Under the pieces are notes generated by a model. The model was given only the letters and a program-made list of their open reading frames with translations. It ran no database searches and was not told the DNA's origin. 64,000 nucleotides of DNA from Oceanobacillus sp. Castelsardo (GTDB taxonomy: Bacteria; Bacillota; Bacilli; Bacillales; Amphibacillaceae). The DNA is taken from contig NZ_LYCS01000003.1 in the NCBI RefSeq assembly GCF_001659985.1, forward strand, positions 1 to 64,000. Direction: 5' to 3'. The position numbers and the translations under genes are program-made. Shown here in pieces: positions 17,125 through 25,300 of this stretch. Positions within the stretch are counted from its first letter, which is position 1. Every line of letters starts with the position of its first letter.

Positions 17125-17871
17125 TTATTCACCTGCCTTATTATATCTGGGATCTGAATGATGAATAAAATTATAGCCGTTCCCATCTGCCATCGCATCA
17201 ATCTCATCTACTAAATCATAGTCACGGAACCATGAATCCCTTACCTCAGGTAATGTTCGATAATCTTTTGCCGCTTCCTCGTATTCATCTGCAGGAAGAA
17301 TACGGATTCCTATTTGGTACATGGTCTCATTCGTTGCCTGGTAAGCTTTCAATAACGCTTGTTCAAATTGTTCTCCTTTCACGTCCCCCGTATCTTTTAC
17401 AATCATGTGAGCCGAAAAATAGCGTGGCTGATATTTATCCACATACTCTCCAATCGAGATGGATGTATCTGTTTCCTTCGCACTACTTTGTTCCGTTCCC
17501 ATAATAAAGGTATACGTCTCACTCTCTATTCCTAAAGGTTCCAACTCTTTCTTCATGATCTCGTTAAACTTTTCACTGATTAGGATTGGAACATAAGCAT
17601 CACCTATTAACTCCCCATCCTTTGTCGTAATCGTTTTAAATGCTAAACTTTCTTCACCCTCAGGATGTAAAATCGTTGTAATGGTATCATTCGTTGCTGT
17701 ACCGTAACGTTCCCCAATGTGGGTTGCTACGAATTTTTGATCGTATTTTTCTTCAACCAAACTAACTGCTTGATCCGCCTGTTTTTGATCCATTTCACTA
17801 CAACCAAGTAAACTAAATATGGATATCGCCATTATTATGACACCCACCTTTTTCCATAGATTTTTATACAT
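17125..17871 (-). CDS. Lipoprotein, candidate immunity factor (paralogue 3)
   Basis: 248 residues with lipobox LLGC (FSLLGCSEM). Conserved blocks shared with the next two genes are QKQADQAVSL, GERYGTATNDTITT, EYVDKYQPRYFSAH and KGEQFEQALLKAY, with a C-terminal DGNGYNF. It ends 2 bp before the lipase start, so it is transcribed and perhaps translated together with it. It should be anchored on the outer face of the membrane, where it could neutralise lipase from sister cells. The immunity role is inferred from position and by analogy with TslA/TilA. Confidence 0.8.
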   Translation of the reverse strand: MYKNLWKKVGVIIMAISIFSLLGCSEMDQKQADQAVSLVEEKYDQKFVATHIGERYGTATNDTITTILHPEGEESLAFKTITTKDGELIGDAYVPILISEKFNEIMKKELEPLGIESETYTFIMGTEQSSAKETDTSISIGEYVDKYQPRYFSAHMIVKDTGDVKGEQFEQALLKAYQATNETMYQIGIRILPADEYEEAAKDYRTLPEVRDSWFRDYDLVDEIDAMADGNGYNFIHHSDPRYNKAGE

Positions 17872-17965
17872 ATTATTCCTACTTTCCTAGTTTGAAAAAT
17901 ATTAGACCATTTAAGATAGGAGATCTTTGTCTCAAATTATATGATTTGTTCAGATACTGAAAAGA

Positions 17966-18703
17966 TTATTGATCTGCCTTATACCTAGGATCAGAGTGAA
18001 AAATGAAATGATAGCCATTCCCATCTGCTACTGCATCCATTTCATCCACATAGTTATAGTCTTCATACACGGAAGACGATACTTCTGTTAACTTTCTATA
18101 CTCCTTAGCCGCTTCTTCGTATTCATCTTCTGAAATAATACCAATCCATATTTGATACATATTCTCTTTACCAGCTTCATAAGCTTTTAACAATGCTTGC
18201 TCAAATTGTTCGCCTTTTATATCCCCTGTATCTTTCACAATCATATGAGCTGAAAAATAAGCTGGTTGATATTTGTCCACATACTCCCCAATGGTAATAG
18301 ATGTGTCTGTATCCGTAGAACTATTCGCTTTAACACTTACCGTGTGGGTCTCACTTTCTATTCCTAAAGGTTCCAACTCCTGCTTCATTATTTCATTAAA
18401 TTGATCACTAATTAAAGCAGAAGTATAACCGTCTGCTACAAGCTTGCCATCTTTTGAAGTTATCGTTTTAAAAGTTAAATTTTCTTTCCCTTCAGGGTGT
18501 ACAATCGTTGTAATCGTATCATTGGTAACTGTTCCATAACGCTCGCCAATGTGGGTTACAACAAATTTTTGATTGTATTTTTCTTCTAATAGGCTAACCG
18601 CTTGATCCGCTTGTTTCTGATCAACTTCACTACAACCGAGTAAACTAAATATGGATATCGCCATAAAAATGACACCCACCTTTTTCCATAGATTTTTACG
18701 CAT
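17966..18703 (-). CDS. Lipoprotein, candidate immunity factor (paralogue 2)
   Basis: 245 residues from the ATG at 18703, chosen because the signal sequence MRKNLWKKVG and the GGAAAGTAGG element align with the paralogues; a longer upstream frame lacks this. Lipobox FSLLGCSEV. Very similar to the genes on both sides along the whole length (GERYGTVTNDTITT, EYVDKYQPAYFSAH). The tandem arrangement indicates recent duplication, as is common for immunity genes facing varied toxins. No other family match is recognised. Confidence 0.8.
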   Translation of the reverse strand: MRKNLWKKVGVIFMAISIFSLLGCSEVDQKQADQAVSLLEEKYNQKFVVTHIGERYGTVTNDTITTIVHPEGKENLTFKTITSKDGKLVADGYTSALISDQFNEIMKQELEPLGIESETHTVSVKANSSTDTDTSITIGEYVDKYQPAYFSAHMIVKDTGDIKGEQFEQALLKAYEAGKENMYQIWIGIISEDEYEEAAKEYRKLTEVSSSVYEDYNYVDEMDAVADGNGYHFIFHSDPRYKADQ

Positions 18704-18824
18704 ATTAATCCTACTTTCCTTGTTTGAAAAACCTCGCATTCACTCAGAAGGCTTTACTTGTTATTCTAATTTTCCAGGAATAATTGATATCTGTTACACG
18801 TTTCATTTTGGTCTAATATAAACA

Positions 18825-19568
18825 TTACGAATCATGATCCCCGATAGCGGAATGGCCCCCAGAATACCTAAAGTTATATCCATTCGGATCTGCTACCGCA
18901 TCGATTTTCTCCACTACATTGTAATCAAGGAACCACGAACTAGATACATCTGTCAGTTTTATAAACTCTTCCCTAGCCTTTTCATATTCCGCTTCTGGAA
19001 TGACACGAGCCTGTACTTGGTATATCGTTTCCGCCCCGGCCTCATATGCACGCGTTAACGCTTGTTCAAACTGCTCCCCAGTAATATTCCCCGTACCTTT
19101 TACAATCGCTTGGGCTGAAAAAAATCCTGGTTGATATTTTTTAACATATTCTTCAATCGTAATGGATGTATCTGTTTCACCACTACTGTTTGTCTTCATG
19201 GCTAATGTAAATGTCTCACTTTCTATGCCTATAGACTCCAGTTCTTTTTTCAATATATTATTAAATTGATCGCTGATTAATTTAGGTATATAGCCGTCCC
19301 CGATTAATTCTCCATCCTTCGTCACTTTTGTTTTAAATATTAAATTTTCTTTCCCTTCAGGATGTACAATCGTTGTAATGGTATCATTCGTAGCTGTACC
19401 GTAACGTTCCCCAATGTGGGTTGCTACGAATTTTTGGTTGTATTTTTCTTCTAATAAACTTACCGCTTGATCAGCTTGTTTTTGATTAACTTCACTGCAA
19501 CCGAGTAAGCTAAACATGGATATGGCGATTAAAATGATACCCAACTTTTTCATTAATTTCTTACGCAT
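18825..19568 (-). CDS. Lipoprotein, candidate immunity factor (paralogue 1)
   Basis: 247 residues from the second ATG of an ATGATG pair (19568), which matches the MRKKLMKKLG start of the paralogues and gives better spacing from GTAGGAAT. Lipobox FSLLGCSEV. It shares the conserved blocks of the other copies but has diverged in EYVKKYQPGFFSAQ and ends with a His/Ser-rich tail. It is the first of the three tandem copies in transcription order and follows the family I repeat array. Confidence 0.8.
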   Translation of the reverse strand: MRKKLMKKLGIILIAISMFSLLGCSEVNQKQADQAVSLLEEKYNQKFVATHIGERYGTATNDTITTIVHPEGKENLIFKTKVTKDGELIGDGYIPKLISDQFNNILKKELESIGIESETFTLAMKTNSSGETDTSITIEEYVKKYQPGFFSAQAIVKGTGNITGEQFEQALTRAYEAGAETIYQVQARVIPEAEYEKAREEFIKLTDVSSSWFLDYNVVEKIDAVADPNGYNFRYSGGHSAIGDHDS

Positions 19569-19615
19569 CATATTCCTACTTTCATTGTTAACAAACCTTG
19601 CACCCACTTTTTGGC

Positions 19616-19690
19616 CGGCGAAAGCCTTAGTTGCATTTATACAAACCTTTCCAATGGCGTAAGTAATCGGAACGCGAGAAAAGGTTTTAT
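19616..19690 (-). repeat. Dispersed element D1 (degenerate copy)
   Basis: Contains GCCTTAGTTGCATTTATAC, then AAACCTTTCCAATGGCG and GTAAGTAATCGGAAC, related to the elements in the atp operon near 59.7 and 61.1 kb (GAATGCCTTAGTTGCACTT...GAGTAATTGG). It abuts the 52-bp array. Strand is arbitrary. Confidence 0.5.
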
Positions 19691-20258
19691 GAGTGACGAT
19701 GCTGAGGACTTTTACTCTCATTCCGGCACTCATCTACCTTATGAGTGACGATTCCGAGGATTTTTCCTTTCTTTCCGGCACTCATCTACCTTATGAGTGA
19801 CGATGCTAAGGATTTTTCTTCTCCTTCCGGCACTCATTAACCTTATGAGTGACGATGCTAAGGACTTTCCCTTTCTTTCCGGCACTCATTAACCTTATGA
19901 GTGACGATGCTGAGGATTTTTACTCTCATTCCGGCACTCATCTACCTTATGAGTGACGGTGCTGAGGATTTTTCTTCTTATTCCGGCACTCATCTACCTT
20001 ATGAGTGACGATGTTAGGGATTTTTACTTTCATTCGGGCACTCATCTACCTTATGAGTGACGATGCTAAGGATTTTTACTCTCTTTCCGGCACTCATTAA
20101 CCTTATGAGTGACGATGCTAAGGACTTTCCCTTTCTTTCCGGCACTCATTAACCTTATGAGTGACGATGCTGAGGATTTTTCCTCAGCATCGTCACTCAT
20201 TAACCTTATGAGTGACGATGCTGAGGATTTTTCCTTTCATTCCGGCACTCATAAACTT
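19688..20258. repeat. 52-bp tandem array, family I (ATGAGTGACGATGC units)
   Basis: Eleven units of about 52 bp starting ATGAGTGACGATGCTGAGGA, with a pyrimidine-rich middle and ending CCGGCACTCAT. Each unit therefore has inverted ends ATGAGTG / CACTCAT. Unit 10 (20157-20200) is special: its second half is an exact reverse copy of the first, giving a 20-bp perfect stem with a 4-nt loop. The array fills the space between the upstream Esx gene and the lipoprotein genes inside the T7SS locus. No coding sequence is seen in 19569-20374. Confidence 0.9.
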
Positions 20259-20374
20259 TGCTAGGGCTTTATCATTAGCTGTCTTATGTAAGAAAAAAAT
20301 CCCTCTTCTTTTCAACCTGCAAAAAAATATAGAATGTGAGGAAAGGCGATAGAATCTATCGCCGTCCTTTTTCC

Positions 20375-20680
20375 TTATTTAAAAGCGTCAGCTAGATTGG
20401 TGTTCGCTGTTTCTGTTTCAAAGTATCCTTGTTCTACATTCAATCTTAAGAATTTCACATATTCATCCAAAATTTCGTAATAGGTTTGGAAATATTTGTT
20501 TGCAAATTCCTCATAAGAAGAAACCGTTGCTTCTGAAGCTTCCCCTTGCCATGTGTTTTGTAAATTTTGGATTGTTTGTTTACTGTTTGTTAGTTCGTCA
20601 TGTAGTTGTTGATTTAAACGTTCGATAGTAGATGCAATATCTGAAACCTGCGCCGTACTTACTTTAATTTGTCCAGCCAT
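20375..20680 (-). CDS. WXG100-family (Esx-like) protein
   Basis: 101 residues with turn motif NTWQGEAS (W-x-G) and C-terminal LADAFK, shared with the 14891-15196 protein. Two amphipathic helices; no signal peptide. GGAAGGGAAAG lies before the ATG. It is encoded 77 bp after the YukE/EsxA-like gene. It is likely a second Esx protein that pairs with the first or serves effectors further along the operon. The subfamily tail G-Y-F-E-T-E-T-A may hold the T7SS export signal, though the classical YxxxD/E is not perfectly formed. Confidence 0.85.
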   Translation of the reverse strand: MAGQIKVSTAQVSDIASTIERLNQQLHDELTNSKQTIQNLQNTWQGEASEATVSSYEEFANKYFQTYYEILDEYVKFLRLNVEQGYFETETANTNLADAFK

Positions 20681-20757
20681 TATTTATCTTTCCCTTCCAT
20701 TTATAAGTTCATTAATTGTAATCTTTTCGTGTATTCGTTCATGAATTAGTTATGATA

Positions 20758-21060
20758 TTAGTTCGTTAATTTTCTTACTTGAACCTTGTTATTTTCTTGG
20801 ATTGCTGCATAGTTGGAACGTTGTTGTTCTAGCGCTTGGCTTGCTGTCATAAGCTTGTCCGCCATGTTTTTCAAATCATCATTGAAACCATTAATTTGAT
20901 CCACAAATGCTAGGTTGTCTTCCCCTTCCCAAGCTTCTCCCATCGTACTTGCTGCTTGCATTAATTGGTTATAAATACTAGTGTACGATTCAGAAAGCTC
21001 CTGCACTTTTTGAGAAGCTGTTCCTAATTCTTCTGGTGTTACTCTAATTCTTTTTGCCAT
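20758..21060 (-). CDS. WXG100 protein, EsxA/YukE-like
   Basis: 100 residues, starting MAKRIRVTPEELG, with the turn EAWEGEDNLAF (W-E-G) and a C-terminal helix; this is the typical sequence of YukE/EsxA, the core secreted WXG100 dimer of Firmicute T7SS. AAAGGGAGAG lies upstream of the ATG. In B. subtilis yukE is adjacent to yukD; here it follows yukD but is separated from it by a 0.84-kb repeat array. It is the best candidate for the general EsxA of the system. Confidence 0.88.
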   Translation of the reverse strand: MAKRIRVTPEELGTASQKVQELSESYTSIYNQLMQAASTMGEAWEGEDNLAFVDQINGFNDDLKNMADKLMTASQALEQQRSNYAAIQENNKVQVRKLTN

Positions 21061-21195
21061 AATGATTCTCTCCCTTTTGTTTTAGTTAAAGGCTGTTATG
21101 TATTGGTTGTTACTATGTGGGATGGGTTTGATTGCGTTTAGATTCGCAAACCTCGGTACGAGATATTGGCTTGCTTGTTAGTTATCGGTACTCTT

Positions 21196-22036
21196 GCTGG
21201 GATATCAGCACTCACTCGCGGTTTATCAGCACTACCACTGGATATTTCAGCATTCACTCGTGTTTTATCAGCACTACCACTGGATATTTCAGCACTCACT
21301 CGCGGTTTATCAGCACTACCACTGGATTTTTCAGCACTCACTCGCGGTTTATCAGCACTACCACTGGATTTTTCAGCACTCACTCGCGGTTTATCAGCAC
21401 TACCACTGGATATTTCAGCACTCACCCGTGGTTTATCAGCACTATTACTGGATATATCAGCACTCACTCACGGTTTATCAGCACTACCACTGGATATTTC
21501 AGCACTCACTCGTGTTTTATCAGCACTACCACTGGATTTTTCAGCATTCACTCGCGGTTTATCAGTACTCTTGCTGGGATATCAGCATTCACTCGCGGTT
21601 TATCAGTACTCTTACTGGATATATCAGCACTCACTCGCGGTTTATCAGCACTACCACTGGATATTTCAGCATTCACTCGCGGTTTATCAGTACTCTTACT
21701 GGATTTATCAGCACTCACTTGCGGTTTATCAGTACTCTTACTGGATATTTCAGCACTCACTCGTGTTTTATCAGCACTGCCACTGGATATATCAGCATTC
21801 AATCGTGTTTTATCAGCACTACCACTGGATATTTCAGCATTCACTCGTGTTTTATCAGCACTACCACTAGATATATCAGCACTCACCCGCGCTTTATCAG
21901 CACTACCACTGGATATTTCAGCACTCACCCGCGCTTTATCAGCACTACCACTGGATATTTCAGCACTCACTCGCGGTTTATCAGCACTACCACTGGATAT
22001 TTCAGTACTTCATCAGGATATTTCAGCATTCAACCA
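21196..22036. repeat. 21/42-bp tandem array, family II, inside the T7SS locus
   Basis: About 20 higher-order units of 42 bp, each made of two related halves: GGATATTTCAGCACTCACTC and GGTTTATCAGCACTACCACT, with minor variants. Long frames are open on both strands because 42 is a multiple of three; their translations are pure repeats (for instance SSGSADKPRVSAE) with no proper start, and they are not taken as genes. The array separates yukD from the EsxA-like gene. Confidence 0.9.
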
Positions 22037-22097
22037 AACACCATTCAACCTCGCCCTCAACCTCCCAAAAACAACCGTCAGCCTTCCTCAAAAAAGT

Positions 22098-22349
22098 TTA
22101 TATTAGCATGAGTCTCGAGCCGTTTTGGATGCCGAGCTCGGAGACTGCCATGTTAATATTGAATATCATTCCTGTTTTTGCATCGCATAGTACTGCGTCT
22201 TGTGTTGCTTTGTATTTCCCCGCAGATAAGTCACTCAATAAAGAGGACACGAGTTGTAACACTTCACTTAATCGACTTTCCACCGGGATGTAAACATCAA
22301 AACTCTCATTTGCTGCGGGTAGGAAAATTTCAACAAGGACTTTATTCAT
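22098..22349 (-). CDS. yukD: YukD/EsaB-like ubiquitin-fold T7SS protein
   Basis: 83 residues from the ATG at 22349, chosen over the ATG two codons upstream because GGAG then stands 7 nt before it. The sequence VLVEIFLPAANESFDVYIPV...LSEVLQLV fits the beta-grasp YukD/EsaB family, with a closing GSRLMLI. The gene overlaps the end of essC by 8 bp, indicating translational coupling. YukD/EsaB is a cytosolic core component of Firmicute T7SS needed for secretion. In B. subtilis yukD is upstream of the motor gene; here it is downstream. Confidence 0.85.
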   Translation of the reverse strand: MNKVLVEIFLPAANESFDVYIPVESRLSEVLQLVSSLLSDLSAGKYKATQDAVLCDAKTGMIFNINMAVSELGIQNGSRLMLI

Positions 22350-25300
22350 CGCCATTCTCCTTTTCCGAGTTTAATAGTTTTACCATTACACCCTTTCCTT
22401 TGATCAAGGAGAAACCAAAAGCCGACGGGATATCATCACGCATTTCTGCAGTGAGTTTCGTAGGTTTCAAATGATACTGTTCACTAATCCCGGATCCTAC
22501 CCAAATTCCATCGCCAGGATTAATATGTCGCTTGTACCATTTATCAAACGTAATGCTTGATAGGTTCTTGGATTGTTCCGACAAAATAAACGTTATGTTA
22601 TATTTCGCCTCGCCTTTTTCAAGGATGAGTCCAAGTTTCTCTGCGCCTTCATTAGACAGTGCATTTTTCAATGCAACGATGGAGTTAATGATAATGACTT
22701 TATGTTCAAACTCTTCCGGCTCCACACCGTGCTCTAGCGCGTCTTTGTACGTATTATTTCGATACACAACCAGATCAAACATCGCAGTAACCGCTTGTTC
22801 AAACTCAGTTGTCGTAGCGTAATAAGTAGCTCGAGTCTCTCTATTCGTAAAGCTCCCGACCCCATCGATAACGGTCACATCATCGTCATAATGATCCGCG
22901 ATGAACGTAGCCAAGTCTTGCGCGAATCGTTGATGGTCATTTTCTGCTGATAAAATCATTTGAATGTAATTTTTATCAAACGGATAGGAATGTACTTTCA
23001 AGGAATGCTTCTCTACCCCAATTGGTACGGTTAACCCTTGGTTTGGTTCCACATATTCGCTTAAAAACTCCCTATCTACCTGTTCTGGTAAAATAGGAAT
23101 CTTCTTCGCGCTCGTTCCTTTCCATTCTTCCTGAAGTTTGATGGATTCGCTTTGGATAAATTGGAATGGAACAGGTTTTTCCGTTATATGAGCAATTTGG
23201 AATTCATAGATTTCCTCTTTTTTCACTAATCCTCGACCCTTATGCTTGGATGGGAATAAACCATTTGTTTTGCCAAGTATTGCCGAATAATCCGCTTCAT
23301 CATTGACCTGTAGAACGAGTAATTGCTTAAAGTTTTGCATTAACCGGAAGCGAACCGCATTCGTTCCTAGTGCCGTTAACACAAAGTAAATTCCGTATTT
23401 CTTTCCTTCCCGTGATAAATAAGACACCGCTTCTTCCTTCTCTTCATACGTTTCTGTGAAGGCCGCAAAGTTATTAATCGCAACAACAATGGAAGGTATC
23501 TTTTCTCCAGTAGCTCGCACATAAGAAGTTAAATCTCCTCCATAGTCTGCAAAGCGTTTCTTACGGAATTCCACTTCTTTTTGCAACATTTTAAACAAAT
23601 TACTTACCTTTTCACTGTCATAGGATAAAATGACGTCCCCAACATGTGGTGCTTTCGCAAATGCTCGTAACGTTTCCGAAGCAAAATCCAATAGATAAAT
23701 GTTTACTTCTTCTGGCGTATGGTCCTGCATTAAGGAGTACACCATCGTGTTTAAAAATGTTGTTTTCCCACTACCTGCTGAACCATACACAATCGTATTT
23801 CCTTCTTCTGAAAGTGGCAGACGAAGCACACCTTGTCTTTGTCTTGCTGGATCGTCGTATTCCCCAATGACAGGATTCAAATCGAAAGAAGCATCACGCG
23901 TTATCTTGTATTTCTCTTTCACACGTTCGAGTAAAATCATCGCCGGAATTGGCTCCAACCATAATGGCCGCACTTGAATCTGTTCTTCTGCTGCGATGTT
24001 GTTCAGGTAATCGGTAATCACATCCAATTGTTTCTTCGGATTGGTGAAAAATTTCCTTTTATCGACTTTTGCTTGTTTCAGCGAACGACCATTTCGATCA
24101 ATGACGACAACCGAATCATCCTTCTCCACGACAACTTTGTCAGATGGATAATACGGAGCACCCGCCCACGCGGATTGACCCATTTCAAATAATTCATTAT
24201 ACCCAACTTGAAGGTAGAATCGCCCCGTATCCGTAAGTTCAGCAGCGTCCGGACGTTTCAGCATGTCCATACTATCCGCTTTTTCTTGCACTTTTAAACT
24301 GACGCGGAACTTACTGTTACTCCAAATTTGATCATCCACGACCCCGCTCGGTTTTTGCGTTGCTAGAATTAAGTGAATTCCCAAGCTTCGGCCAATACGA
24401 GCGGCACTTACTAGTTGTGTCATAAATTCGGGTTGTTGTGTTTTCAATTCCGCAAACTCATCGGAAATAATGAATAAATGTTGTAATGGCTCGACAACGA
24501 TCTTTTCCCGATACAGTTTTTGGTATTTGTAAATGTCAATATTACTTTCGCCCACTTTTTTACTCGCTTCAGCAAAAATCGCCTGTCTTCGTTTTAATTC
24601 ACTTTCAATCGATACGAGCGAGCGCTTGATCGCCGCTCCATCTAAGTTGGTTATAATGCCAGCTGTATGTGGCAGGTTTTCAAAAGACTTCGCCATGCCC
24701 CCACCTTTATAGTCAATTAAAATAAAGGCAACTTCATCTGGATGATAGTTCACAGCCAACGATAAAATGTAAGCGATGATGAATTCACTTTTCCCGGAAC
24801 CCGTCATCCCCGCAACTAGCCCATGTGGTCCGTGGAATTTTTCATGAAGGTCGAGTTTAAACAAATCCCCTAGCGTATCAACCCCAACCGGAGCTTCCAA
24901 AGATTTCGTTGGGTCATTGTCCTTCCAACGTGTGAGTGCATTCAAATGCTCTACTTTTCCTACCCCAAACATTTCGAGAAATGTCACCGTCTTCGGTAAA
25001 TTAAAGGAATTCTCCGCTGCATCGAGTGGAATATTCGCTAGCTTCACACTTAGATCCGTAGCGTCTGCACCTAACTCAAGGTCTGGTTTAAAGGATGTTG
25101 TCTCCCCGGTAATATCACTCTTATCGAATAATTTCCCAGTTTGATTGTCATCGAGTTCGACAACCATCGTACATTCTTTTGGTAAATTTTTAATTTCATC
25201 GTAAAAGGTTAAAACACTTATATGTAAATTCTCTTTCTTCGCATAAACCTGTTTCAGCATTTCCGCACGGTTCGCTAGCTTTTTACTCATCGCAAACACA

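Noticed and set aside
21132-22106. Long open frames (up to 324 codons) on both strands across 21.1-22.1 kb
   Set aside because: They are read through the 21/42-bp repeat array; open only because the period is a multiple of three. No ribosome site, and the translation is pure repeat.
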